Source: an uncultured Mycoplasmatota bacterium
Lineage (GTDB): Bacteria; Bacillota_I; Bacilli_A; Izemoplasmatales; Izemoplasmataceae
DNA: 64,000 nucleotides
Reading direction: 5' to 3'
NCBI GenBank assembly: GCA_913062645.1
Contig: CAJXVW010000001.1
Span: forward strand, 558,001 to 622,000
Below the pieces are notes generated by a model. The model was not told the origin of the DNA. It did no database searches and was given only the letters and a program-made list of their open reading frames with translations. Below, one piece after another: positions 18,536 through 26,033 of the stretch. The translations under genes were made by a program, and so were the position numbers. Each line of letters begins with the position of its first letter. Positions within the stretch are counted from its first letter, which is position 1.

Positions 18536-18768
18536 AAGCAACGAGGAACCGGAAATAGTAGCGCGTTCCAGGCGCATCAAAGAGACCCGATGATGGTGGA
18601 AATTCGGGATGTCGCAGCGCGTGAACTGGTCCGGGGAGTTCGGCGGGTGAAACACGGGAGCCCGTCGCGTCATCCGGCGTTAACGGAACCCAAGCGCCCG
18701 GCTCGCCGGGAACAAAGGTGGTACCGCGGACTGATTGGTTCGTCCTTGATTTGGGGCGGGCTTTTTTT
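18536..18768 (+). ncRNA. T-box leader for leuS, specifier CTG (Leu)
   Basis: A classic T-box that reads tRNA-Leu charging. Stem I has the AG bulge (AGAGA near 18580) and the GGTGGAAA loop (near 18595). The specifier loop is bounded by CCGGA/TCCGG and GCGCG/CGCGC and holds AGTA on the 5' side and GAA-CTG on the 3' side, so the specifier is CTG at 18626-18628, a Leu codon. The T-box sequence TGGTACCGCG is at 18719-18728 and would bind the ACCA end of uncharged tRNA-Leu. A terminator with GGAC/GTCC and CCGC/GCGG pairing ends in seven T at 18762-18768. Confidence 0.93.
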
Positions 18769-18793
18769 ATACCTATCATAAGGAGTGAGCATC

Positions 18794-21193
18794 ATGGAAT
18801 ACCATCACAAACAGATCGAAGCGAAATGGCAGAAACACTGGTTTGAAGGCGATCGTTTCCAAGCCGTCGACTTCAGCGAGAAGCCGAAGTATTACGCACT
18901 TGTCGAATTCCCGTATCCGTCGGGCGTCGGCATGCACGTCGGCCACATCCGCGCCTATTCGTCGCTTGAAATCATCGCTCGCAAGCGCCGCATGGAAGGC
19001 TACAACGTGCTGTTTCCGATCGGTTTCGATGCATTCGGTCTGCCGACCGAAAACTACGCAATCCAAACCAACACCCATCCCCGCGTCGTGACCGACACCA
19101 ACATCACGACCTTCCTCAACCAGCTCAAGATGGCCGGTTACGGTTTCAACTACGATCGTCAGGTCGACACCACCGATCCCGCCTATTACAAATGGACGCA
19201 ATGGATCTTCATCCAGCTGTTCAAAAAAGGCCTCGCGTTCCGCGACAAGACCTACGTCAACTATTGTCCGTCGTGCAAGGTCGTCCTGTCCAACGAGGAC
19301 TCCCAGGGCGGCAAGTGCGATCGTTGTGATACACCGGTCGTGCAGAAGGAAAAAGACGTCTGGTTTCTCAAGATCACCGACTACGCGGAACGCCTCCTGA
19401 GCGGTCTCGAGGAGCTCGAGACCCTGCCGCGCATCAAAAGCGAACAGGAACACTGGATCGGCAAGTCGACCGGTGCCCATGTCGACTTCCCGGTCAAGGA
19501 CACCGACGAAGTCCTGAAGGTCTATACGACCCGGCCCGACACGCTGTTCGGCGCGACCTTCATGGTCATCGCGCCGGAACATCCGATTCTCGAGCGCCAA
19601 CACGACAAGATCAACAACATGAACGCCGTTCACGCCTATCAGGAACAGGCGCGGATGAAGACCGAATTCGAACGCGTCGAACTGGCCAAGGACAAGACCG
19701 GCGTCAAACTCGACGGTCTGTCGGCGATCAACCCGCTCACCAACGAGGACATACCCATTTTCGTTGCCGATTACGTCATGATCGGCTACGGCACCGGCGC
19801 GATCATGGCCGTTCCGGCCCATGACGAACGCGATTACGAGTTTGCCAAGAAATTCGGTTGCGACATCGTCGAAGTCATTCAGGGCGGCGACATCACCAAG
19901 GAAGCCTATACCGACGTCGACGAGGGCATCCTCGTCAACAGCGGTCTGATCAACGGATTGTCGGTCGCCGACGCCAAAGCCAAGATCATTGCCTATCTGG
20001 AAGAACAAGGCATCGGCGAAGCCGCCACCAACTACAAGATGAAGGACTGGGCGTTCAATCGTCAGCGTTACTGGGGCGAACCGATTCCGATCGTTCACTG
20101 CGATCATTGCGGCATGGTGGCGATTCCGGAAGAAGAGCTCCCGCTGATCCTGCCGGACGTCGACAAGTTCGAACCCGGCGAAGACGGGGAGAGCCCGCTG
20201 GCCAACATTCCCGCATTTGTCCACACGACGTGCCCCAAGTGCGGCGGTCCCGCGAAACGGGAAACCGACACGATGCCGCAGTGGGCGGGATCGAGCTGGT
20301 ACTTCCTGCGTTACACCGATCCGCACAACGACAACGAACTTGCCGCGATGGACAAGTTGAAGTACTGGATGCCCGTCGATTGGTACAACGGGGGCATGGA
20401 ACACGTCACCCGGCATGTCATCTATTCGCGTTTCTGGCATCAGTTCCTCTACGACATCGGGGTCGTGCCAACCGAAGAGCCCTATCGCAAACGAACGGCG
20501 CAGGGGCTCATCCTTGGCGAAGACGGCGACAAGATGTCGAAATCCAAAGGCAACGTTGTCGATCCGCTGGAAATCATCGATGAATACGGTGCCGACACGC
20601 TTCGCCTGTACATTCTCTTCATCGGCGACTACGAACAATCCACTCCGTGGAATCCCAACGGCGTCAAAGGCGCTCGTCGCTTCCTCGACAAACTGGCTCG
20701 CCTTGAAGACAAGGTCGAAGACAAGCCGAACGCGAACTACGAAACGCTCCTTCACAAGACGATTCAGGCGGTCGGTGACGACATCGAACACGTCAAGTTC
20801 AACACCGCGATCGCCAAACTGATGACCCTCGTCAACGAACTCGGCAAGGAGGATCATGTCGCCAGGGACGATTATGAAATCGTTCTGAAACTGGTCTATC
20901 CGTTCGCGCCGCACATCTGTGAGGAACTGTGGCAGCGTCTCGGCCATGATGAAGACATGGTCTACGCCCCGTGGCCGGATTACGAGGAAAGCAAGATGCA
21001 GGAGTCGACCGTCGAGATCGTCGTCATGATCAACGGCAAACTCCGCGACAAACTGATGATCCCCGTCGACATGGCCAAGGACGACGTCATCGCCAAAGCC
21101 AAAGCACAAGACAAGATCCATGCTCTGATCGACGGCCAAGCAATCAAGAAAGAGATCTACGTACCACAAAAACTTGTCAACATCGTTCTGTAA
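18794..21193 (+). CDS. leuS: Leucyl-tRNA synthetase
   Basis: Charges tRNA-Leu. About 799 residues, normal for bacterial LeuRS. Class I signatures are PYPSG followed by HVGH (about 39-50) and KMSKS (about 577-581). An editing domain with TTRPDTLFG lies in the middle, and zinc-type pairs CPSC/CDRC and CDHC/CPKC are present. A GTG at 18785 is in frame, but it lies in the AAGGAG ribosome site (18780-18785), so ATG 18794 is used. Expression is governed by the T-box immediately upstream. A strong hairpin terminator follows. Confidence 0.97.
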   Translation: MEYHHKQIEAKWQKHWFEGDRFQAVDFSEKPKYYALVEFPYPSGVGMHVGHIRAYSSLEIIARKRRMEGYNVLFPIGFDAFGLPTENYAIQTNTHPRVVTDTNITTFLNQLKMAGYGFNYDRQVDTTDPAYYKWTQWIFIQLFKKGLAFRDKTYVNYCPSCKVVLSNEDSQGGKCDRCDTPVVQKEKDVWFLKITDYAERLLSGLEELETLPRIKSEQEHWIGKSTGAHVDFPVKDTDEVLKVYTTRPDTLFGATFMVIAPEHPILERQHDKINNMNAVHAYQEQARMKTEFERVELAKDKTGVKLDGLSAINPLTNEDIPIFVADYVMIGYGTGAIMAVPAHDERDYEFAKKFGCDIVEVIQGGDITKEAYTDVDEGILVNSGLINGLSVADAKAKIIAYLEEQGIGEAATNYKMKDWAFNRQRYWGEPIPIVHCDHCGMVAIPEEELPLILPDVDKFEPGEDGESPLANIPAFVHTTCPKCGGPAKRETDTMPQWAGSSWYFLRYTDPHNDNELAAMDKLKYWMPVDWYNGGMEHVTRHVIYSRFWHQFLYDIGVVPTEEPYRKRTAQGLILGEDGDKMSKSKGNVVDPLEIIDEYGADTLRLYILFIGDYEQSTPWNPNGVKGARRFLDKLARLEDKVEDKPNANYETLLHKTIQAVGDDIEHVKFNTAIAKLMTLVNELGKEDHVARDDYEIVLKLVYPFAPHICEELWQRLGHDEDMVYAPWPDYEESKMQESTVEIVVMINGKLRDKLMIPVDMAKDDVIAKAKAQDKIHALIDGQAIKKEIYVPQKLVNIVL

Positions 21194-21200
21194 GCAATCG

Positions 21201-21228
21201 GGCACGCCCGCCGGGCGTGCCTGTTTAT
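21201..21228 (+). terminator. Terminator after leuS
   Basis: GGCACGCCC paired with GGGCGTGCC (21201-21209/21213-21221), followed by the U-rich tail TGTTTATT. Confidence 0.75.
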
Positions 21229-21268
21229 TGGGAAGAGAATCGACCATAGAAAAAGAAGTGGTTTCCTC

Positions 21269-21299
21269 TTGACAAGAGTGGCCCCATTCCCAGTATAAT
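21269..21299 (+). promoter_or_regulatory. Promoter of tRNA-Arg(CCT)
   Basis: TTGACA (21269-21274) and TATAAT (21294-21299), spacing 19 bp, 12 bp before the tRNA. The bases just before the tRNA (TATAATAT..TATGCAC) are repeated before the second Arg tRNA. Confidence 0.6.
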
Positions 21300-21310
21300 A
21301 TGGTATGCAC

Positions 21311-21387
21311 GCACCCGTAGCTCAGTTGGATAGAGCAGAACCCTCCTAAGGTTCAGGTCGCATGTTCGAATCATGTCGGGTGCGCCA
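21311..21387 (+). tRNA. tRNA-Arg (anticodon CCT)
   Basis: A 77-nt cloverleaf with encoded CCA. Acceptor stem GCACCCG/CGGGTGC, D stem GCTC/GAGC, anticodon stem GAACC/GGTTC with loop CTCCTAA (anticodon CCT, reads AGG), T stem GCATG/CATGT with loop TTCGAAT. Discriminator G. Confidence 0.95.
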
Positions 21388-21422
21388 CCTTCTGGTGGCT
21401 CGGACATTCTTGCGGTTTTCTC

Positions 21423-21452
21423 TTTACAATGGACGGACCTTTTGTGTATAAT
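21423..21452 (+). promoter_or_regulatory. Promoter of tRNA-Arg(CCG) and tRNA-Ser
   Basis: TTTACA (21423-21428) and TATAAT (21447-21452), spacing 18 bp, 12 bp before the tRNA. Confidence 0.6.
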
Positions 21453-21463
21453 ATCATATGCAC

Positions 21464-21540
21464 GCACCCGTAGCTCAGTTGGATAGAGTGGGACCCTCCG
21501 AAGGTTCAGGTCGCATGTTCGAATCATGTCGGGTGCGCCA
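21464..21540 (+). tRNA. tRNA-Arg (anticodon CCG)
   Basis: A 77-nt cloverleaf that differs from the preceding tRNA-Arg at only four positions: three at the D-stem/anticodon-stem junction and the third anticodon base (loop CTCCGAA, anticodon CCG, reads CGG). Acceptor, T arm and CCA are identical. Confidence 0.95.
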
Positions 21541-21542
21541 GT

Positions 21543-21631
21543 GGAAGAATACTCAAGTGGCTGAAGAGGCATGCTTGGAAAGCATGTAGGTCGGAGACGG
21601 CGCAGGGGTTCAAATCCCCTTTCTTCCACCA
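21543..21631 (+). tRNA. tRNA-Ser (anticodon GGA)
   Basis: An 89-nt class II tRNA starting 2 bp after tRNA-Arg(CCG), so the two are cotranscribed. Acceptor GGAAGAA/TTCTTCC, D stem CTC/GAG, anticodon stem CATGC/GCATG with loop TTGGAAA (GGA), a long variable arm (about 21588-21604), T stem AGGGG/CCCCT. The discriminator reads A followed by encoded CCA. Confidence 0.93.
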
Positions 21632-21643
21632 GTAGTCAGCGAG

Positions 21644-21671
21644 TGCCCGGTTTCATCTTTGGAACCGGGCA
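21644..21671 (+). terminator. Hairpin after tRNA-Ser
   Basis: TGCCCGGTT paired with AACCGGGCA (21644-21652/21663-21671). The T tract is weak (TGAATTT), so termination strength is uncertain. Confidence 0.5.
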
Positions 21672-21690
21672 TGAATTTGATACAAGGGAC

Positions 21691-21719
21691 TTTACAGAAC
21701 CAGGTCTTTCGTATATAAT
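21691..21719 (+). promoter_or_regulatory. Promoter of tRNA-Gln
   Basis: TTTACA (21691-21696) and TATAAT (21714-21719), 17-bp spacing, 24 bp before the tRNA. Confidence 0.65.
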
Positions 21720-21742
21720 GTAACAGTGTCAATTTCTCACAT

Positions 21743-21817
21743 CGGGCCATGGCCAAGTGGTTAAGGCAGCGGACTCTGAATCCGCGACCGTGAGTTCGAA
21801 TCTCACTGGCCCTGCCA
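21743..21817 (+). tRNA. tRNA-Gln (anticodon CTG)
   Basis: A 75-nt cloverleaf with encoded CCA. D stem GCC/GGC, anticodon stem GCGGA/TCCGC with loop CTCTGAA (CTG, reads CAG), T stem GTGAG/CTCAC. The acceptor is CGGGCCA/TGGCCCT, so the first pair 1-72 is a C-U mismatch; weak 1-72 pairs are usual for tRNA-Gln. Confidence 0.92.
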
Positions 21818-21826
21818 TTGGAATCC

Positions 21827-21855
21827 ATCACGACGTTTCGACGTCGTGATTTTTT
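21827..21855 (+). terminator. Terminator after tRNA-Gln
   Basis: A 10-bp perfect stem ATCACGACGT/ACGTCGTGAT with a TTCG loop, followed by six T. A weaker outer repeat (TGGAATCCA / TGGATTCCA) flanks it. Confidence 0.9.
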
Positions 21856-21931
21856 GTTGGATTCCAGGGTTCTGTGAAAATTGTTCGTGTCGAAAATATT
21901 GCCATGTGCTATAATGGATGTGGTGATAGAC

Positions 21932-22543
21932 ATGCAGCAAAACGTTAAAAAATGGTGGCCGCTCGCCATCGTGCTGGTCGGTACGGTGGGGCTTCTCGCC
22001 TACATCATCAGCGACGCCTTCTTCAGTGAACTGGAGAATCCGATCTTGTCGATTCGGCTGTTCAAGTATTTCACGATGCTGGCCAATTTGCTGGCTGTTG
22101 TGTATTTTTGGTTGATCTACAGTATGCGGATGCAGATCCGCTCGCGCACCTTCGACCATTTCATCGGCGGTGTCGTGATGTATCTGTTTGTCACGTTCGT
22201 CATCTATGCGATATTGCTCGAAGGCGATTACGAATCACAGGGACTCGATCTGATTGGCAACGTCGCACTCCATTATCTCAATCCATTGCTGGTGATCGTG
22301 TATTACGGCGTGTTCCGCAAGGATTACAAATTCGAAAACAAGGACATTGCGATCTGGTTCGTGTTTCCCATCGCATATCTCGTTTTTCTGGTGTTGCACG
22401 GGGTTGTCACGGACGATTATCTGTATCCGTTCTTCCAAGTTGCCGAAGTTGGTGTCACCGGGTTGATTTCCATGATTGCCATCCTCGTTGGCGTGTTTTT
22501 CCTTTTGTCATTCATTCTCGTGAAAATGGTTTCACCGAAATAA
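21932..22543 (+). CDS. Pr6Pr-like integral membrane protein
   Basis: A membrane protein of about 203 residues with six predicted helices and little soluble sequence. KYFTMLANLLAVVYF in the second helix region and the overall layout match the Pr6Pr (FAR-17a/AIG1-like) family. The frame is open from 21881, but GGTGAT before ATG 21932 and a TATAAT at 21910-21915 make 21932 the start. Single-gene unit with a hairpin terminator. No function can be assigned. Confidence 0.6.
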   Translation: MQQNVKKWWPLAIVLVGTVGLLAYIISDAFFSELENPILSIRLFKYFTMLANLLAVVYFWLIYSMRMQIRSRTFDHFIGGVVMYLFVTFVIYAILLEGDYESQGLDLIGNVALHYLNPLLVIVYYGVFRKDYKFENKDIAIWFVFPIAYLVFLVLHGVVTDDYLYPFFQVAEVGVTGLISMIAILVGVFFLLSFILVKMVSPK

Positions 22544-22572
22544 CCTGCATTTTCACCATTTTCATAAAAAAT

Positions 22573-22595
22573 AAATGGCTTTGTTAAGCCATTTT
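22573..22595 (+). terminator. Terminator after Pr6Pr-like gene
   Basis: AAATGGCTT paired with AAGCCATTT (22573-22581/22586-22594), followed by TTATATTTA. Confidence 0.7.
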
Positions 22596-22634
22596 ATATT
22601 TAACTGAAAAAAATCCAAAAAGCTTTTTGAGCGG

Positions 22635-22663
22635 TTGAATGTGAACCATATATTTGATATAAT
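22635..22663 (+). promoter_or_regulatory. Promoter of the 2-oxoacid oxidoreductase operon
   Basis: TTGAAT (22635-22640) and TATAAT (22658-22663) with exact 17-bp spacing, followed within about 10 bp by a cre-like site. Confidence 0.75.
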
Positions 22664-22673
22664 AACACTGGTG

Positions 22674-22687
22674 TAAAAACGCTTTCA
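22674..22687 (+). promoter_or_regulatory. cre-like operator overlapping the transcription start
   Basis: TAAAAACGCTTTCA matches 13 of 14 positions of the cre consensus TGWAARCGYTWNCW. It lies at about +4 to +17, where bound CcpA would block transcription. Catabolite repression of branched-chain oxoacid use is the expected effect. Confidence 0.6.
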
Positions 22688-22756
22688 TTGAAATGAAGAC
22701 GAACACCGGCGCAAGGAGGTAACCCGGCTTGTTTTTTATGTACGAGTCGGTACGCT

Positions 22757-23407
22757 ATGAAACGAATCACGATTCTAGCCGGCCATTACGGCAGCGGCAA
22801 AAGCGAAATCAGCGTCAACCTGGCGCTTGCCAATCAAATCGACTACATCGTTGATCTTGACATCATCAATCCCTATTTTCGCAGTCGCGCCCTCGGCGAA
22901 TTGTTCGAGGAACGGGGCATCCATCTTGTCGAATCGACGATCAAAGGCATGCTCGGCAGCGACTTGCCGTATGTGTCGGGAGAAGCGGCGGTGCCATTCG
23001 TCAACAAGAAACTTACAGCGATCTACGATCTCGGTGGCACCGAAAACGGCGGTCGCGTACTCATCCAGTTCAAGGATCGCATCACCGATCGCGAGAACAT
23101 CGACTTGTTCTATGTCGTCAATCTGTATCGACCGGAAACCGACAACAAGGACAAAATCATCCGCGCCATCCGGGCCCTGGAATGCGAAGCGCAACTGCCT
23201 GTCACCGGGCTGATCAACAACACCAACCTGATGCAGCACACGACCGAAGCCATCGTCATGGAAGGTCAGGCGGTGTTGCTTGAGGTCGGCAAGGAACTCG
23301 ATTTGCCAATCGTTTATACAGTCATTGAAGAAACCCATCATTTTCCCGGCCCGTTCGCCGGTGAAACCATCATACTATCAAGAATCGTAGCCGAGAAGTG
23401 GCTATAG
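22757..23407 (+). CDS. P-loop NTPase (CobQ/MinD/ParA-like) of the 2-oxoacid oxidoreductase operon
   Basis: A 216-residue P-loop protein. The Walker A motif GHYGSGKSE is at about 9-17, and a deviant Walker B/switch region (VDLDIINPYFRSR at about 32-44, IYDLGGTENGGR at about 90-101) resembles the CobB/MinD/ArsA fold. No membrane segment. It is the first gene of the vor-ptb-buk operon; genes like it often accompany 2-oxoacid:ferredoxin oxidoreductases, possibly as maturation factors, but the role is unproven. ATG 22757 has no good ribosome site: a strong AAGGAGGT lies 36 bp upstream (22713-22720) with no in-frame start near it. Confidence 0.6.
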   Translation: MKRITILAGHYGSGKSEISVNLALANQIDYIVDLDIINPYFRSRALGELFEERGIHLVESTIKGMLGSDLPYVSGEAAVPFVNKKLTAIYDLGGTENGGRVLIQFKDRITDRENIDLFYVVNLYRPETDNKDKIIRAIRALECEAQLPVTGLINNTNLMQHTTEAIVMEGQAVLLEVGKELDLPIVYTVIEETHHFPGPFAGETIILSRIVAEKWL

Positions 23408-23418
23408 GAGGAGATCAC

Positions 23419-23649
23419 ATGGCAAAAGGACAAATCATCATCGACGAGGACATGTGCAAAGGCTGTAGCCTCTGCACCTATTACTGCCCCGTCAACATTC
23501 TCGAGCTTGATGCGTCGAGAACCAACAAGCGCGGCTACACGCCGCTCATCGTCACCGACAAGGACAAGTGCATCGCCTGCGGATTCTGCGCCATCATGTG
23601 CCCCGACAGCGTGATCACCGTCGAGCGTTTCGTGAAGGAGGCGAAGTAA
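23419..23649 (+). CDS. 2-oxoacid:ferredoxin oxidoreductase, ferredoxin-like delta subunit
   Basis: A 76-residue protein with two [4Fe-4S] motifs: CKGCSLCTYYCP (about 12-23) and CIACGFCAIMCP (about 47-58). This is the delta (VorD/KorD/PorD-type) subunit that carries electrons from the TPP site to external ferredoxin. AGGAGGAGAT places the start at ATG 23419; a GTG at 23398 in the end of the upstream gene is not needed. It abuts the alpha subunit gene directly (TAAATG). Confidence 0.9.
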   Translation: MAKGQIIIDEDMCKGCSLCTYYCPVNILELDASRTNKRGYTPLIVTDKDKCIACGFCAIMCPDSVITVERFVKEAK

Positions 23650-24717
23650 ATGTCAAAGGTATTGATGAAAGGCAATGAAGCAATGGCCCTGGCCGCGATC
23701 AAGGCCGGCGTCGAAGCGTTCTACGGCTACCCGATCACCCCGCAGAACGAACTGCCCGAATACATGAGCAAACACATGGCCGAGCACGACCGCGTGTTCG
23801 TCCAGAGCGAAAGTGAAGTCGCCGCCATCAACATGGTCTACGGCGCCGCCGGCGCCGGAGCACGCGTGATGACGTCCTCCTCGAGTCCCGGCATCGCCCT
23901 CAAGCAAGAAGGCATCAGCTACATCGCCGGAGCCGAACTCCCGGCCGTCATCATCAACGTCATGCGCGGTGGACCCGGTCTCGGTGGCATTCAGCCCTCG
24001 CAAGGCGATTACAAACAGATTACCCGCGGCGGTGGCAATGGGGATTACTATCTCTACAGCCTCGCTCCGGAAAGTCTCCAGGAAGCCGTTGATCTGATCA
24101 AGGAAGCATTCGACATCGCCGATTATTTCCGCAACCCGGTGATGATCGCCGTCGATGGTCTGATCGGCCAGATGATGGAACCGGTCGACTTTGATCACCC
24201 GGTCCCCAAATGGGATCTCCCGCCCAAAACCTGGGCCGCCGACGGCAACCGCAAGAACGGGCGTGAGAAGAACATCATCAACAGTCTCTACCTCGACCCC
24301 GCGGTATTGGAACAACATAACCTCAAACTAAAAGCCAAATACGACGAAATGAAACGCGATCATCAGCGTTATGAAATGATCAACATGGAGAGCGCCGACA
24401 TCGTCATCGTGGCCTTCGGTTCCACGGCGCGGATTGCCCGTACGGCGGTCGAAATCCTTGCCGACAACGGCATCCGCTGCGGCATCATTCGCCCGATCGC
24501 GATCTTCCCGTTCCCGACCAATGCGTTTGATGAGATTCCCGACCACGTCAAGGACATTCTCGTGGTTGAAATGAACACCGGCCAGATGGTCGACGACGTC
24601 CGGCTCGCCGACAAATGCCGGCGCAACATCCATTTCTACGGCCGCGTCGGCGGCATTGTCCCCGAAGCGGAGGAAATCGTCGAACAAGTCATGACCATTG
24701 TCGGAGGTGACAACTGA
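23650..24717 (+). CDS. vorB: 2-oxoacid:ferredoxin oxidoreductase alpha subunit (VorB type)
   Basis: A 355-residue alpha subunit. FYGYPITPQNELPEYM (about 23-38) and the QSESEVAAINMVYGAA active-site block (about 52-67) are family signatures. The sequence GGPGLGGIQPSQGDY is typical of VorB, the 3-methyl-2-oxobutanoate (branched-chain) type, rather than pyruvate enzymes. The C-terminal domain (FGSTARIARTAVEIL, RPIAIFPFP) is the transketolase-C-like domain. Oxidises 2-oxoacids with CoA to acyl-CoA and CO2, reducing ferredoxin. Presence of ptb and buk downstream supports isobutyryl/isovaleryl-CoA as product; 2-oxoglutarate cannot be excluded. Confidence 0.85.
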   Translation: MSKVLMKGNEAMALAAIKAGVEAFYGYPITPQNELPEYMSKHMAEHDRVFVQSESEVAAINMVYGAAGAGARVMTSSSSPGIALKQEGISYIAGAELPAVIINVMRGGPGLGGIQPSQGDYKQITRGGGNGDYYLYSLAPESLQEAVDLIKEAFDIADYFRNPVMIAVDGLIGQMMEPVDFDHPVPKWDLPPKTWAADGNRKNGREKNIINSLYLDPAVLEQHNLKLKAKYDEMKRDHQRYEMINMESADIVIVAFGSTARIARTAVEILADNGIRCGIIRPIAIFPFPTNAFDEIPDHVKDILVVEMNTGQMVDDVRLADKCRRNIHFYGRVGGIVPEAEEIVEQVMTIVGGDN

Positions 24718-25481
24718 TGCCCGATGTGAAAACCGTCTATAAAAAGTCCCCAGGACTCACCGATTATACCCTAACTTACTGCCCGGGTTGTACCCACGGC
24801 ATCATCCACAAACTCGTCGCCGACAGTCTCGTCGAACTCGACTTGCTGGATCGTGCCATCGGCATCAGCAGCGTCGGCTGCAGTGCGCTCAACTACGATT
24901 TCTTCAGTTGCGACATGGTACAGGTCGCCCATGGCCGCGCACCGGCGGCGGCAACCGGCATCAAACGCGTTCGTCCCGATGCGATCCTGTTCACCTACCA
25001 GGGCGACGGCGATCTCGCCTCGATCGGCATCGCCGAAGCGATTCACGCCGCGCACCGCAGTGAAAACATCACGATCGTCTTCGTCAACAACGCGATTTAC
25101 GGGATGACCGGCGGCCAGATGGCTCCAACCACCCTGATTGGTCAGAAGACGACGACATCGCCCGATGGACGCGACGCAAAAACGACGGGTCTGCCACTCA
25201 AGATCAGCGAAATGATGGCGACGATTCCCGGCGCCACCTATGTGGAACGGGTCAGCGTCCATGATCCCAAACACGTCAACAAAGCCAAAAAAGCGCTGAA
25301 AAAAGCGTTTGAAATTCAAAACAACAAACAAGGCTTCAGCCTCATCGAGTTCATATCGACCTGTCCCGTCAACTGGGGCATGACGCCGAAGGACGCGATC
25401 GACTGGGCCGTGGAGAACATGATCCCCTATTATCCCCTCGGAGTCTTTAAAGACGCCACCAAGGAGGATGACGCCCAATGA
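24717..25481 (+). CDS. 2-oxoacid:ferredoxin oxidoreductase beta subunit (TPP-binding)
   Basis: A 254-residue beta subunit that binds thiamine pyrophosphate. CPGCTHG (about 22-28) gives a cluster/TPP-site motif, QGDGDLASIGIAEAIHAA (about 99-116) is the TPP motif GDG-x(about 25)-N, and NNAIYGMTGGQMAPTTL (about 127-143) completes it. One-base overlap with vorB (TGATG) and 4-bp overlap with the gamma gene (ATGA). Confidence 0.9.
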   Translation: MPDVKTVYKKSPGLTDYTLTYCPGCTHGIIHKLVADSLVELDLLDRAIGISSVGCSALNYDFFSCDMVQVAHGRAPAAATGIKRVRPDAILFTYQGDGDLASIGIAEAIHAAHRSENITIVFVNNAIYGMTGGQMAPTTLIGQKTTTSPDGRDAKTTGLPLKISEMMATIPGATYVERVSVHDPKHVNKAKKALKKAFEIQNNKQGFSLIEFISTCPVNWGMTPKDAIDWAVENMIPYYPLGVFKDATKEDDAQ

Positions 25482-26020
25482 TCAACGAAAAACTGATTGT
25501 CGCCGGATTCGGCGGCCAGGGCGTGATGCTGATGGGACAACTGTTGTCCTATTGCGCAACGACCCGTAACATCAACACCTTGTGGTTCCCGTCCTACGGA
25601 CCGGAAACCCGTGGCGGCACCGCCAACTGCAGCGTCACGATCAGCGACGCCTATGTCAACAGTCCCGTCATCAGTACCCCCGATTCGATCATCATCATGA
25701 ACAAACCGTCACTCGCCAAGTTTCAACCGAAACTGAAGGCGGGCGGAAACTGCTTCATCAATTCCAGTCTCGTCGTCGATATCGATTTTCGCGACGACGT
25801 CACGCTCTACAAAGTTCCAGCCAACGAGCTGGCGCTCGAACTCGGCAACCTCAAAGTCGCCAACATGGTCATGCTCGGGGCCTATCTCAAGGTCACCGGA
25901 CTGTTCAGCAACGACGAAGTGCTGGCGGTCTTGAAACAGAAATTCACCGGCGCCAAAGCCAAACTCATCGACATCAACAAGAAAGCGCTCGAACTGGGAC
26001 AACAAGCTGTCGCATCGTAA
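25478..26020 (+). CDS. 2-oxoacid:ferredoxin oxidoreductase gamma subunit
   Basis: A 180-residue gamma subunit, forming the CoA-binding or structural part of the enzyme. GFGGQGVMLMGQLLSYCA (about 10-27) and SYGPETRGGTANCSV (about 39-53) are the family signatures; NMVMLGAYLKVTG follows. Translationally coupled to the beta gene. AAGGAG after its stop serves ptb. Confidence 0.92.
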   Translation: MINEKLIVAGFGGQGVMLMGQLLSYCATTRNINTLWFPSYGPETRGGTANCSVTISDAYVNSPVISTPDSIIIMNKPSLAKFQPKLKAGGNCFINSSLVVDIDFRDDVTLYKVPANELALELGNLKVANMVMLGAYLKVTGLFSNDEVLAVLKQKFTGAKAKLIDINKKALELGQQAVAS

Positions 26021-26033
26021 GGAGATGACCACG

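Noticed and set aside
18776-21310. Minus-strand open frame of 844 codons opposite leuS
   Set aside because: It mirrors leuS; long antisense frames arise here from the GAC/ATC/GTC-rich codon use. No family similarity and no ribosome site.
21225-21629. Minus-strand open frame over the tRNA cluster
   Set aside because: It translates the antisense of two tRNA-Arg and one tRNA-Ser genes; the repeated peptide comes from the duplicated tRNAs.
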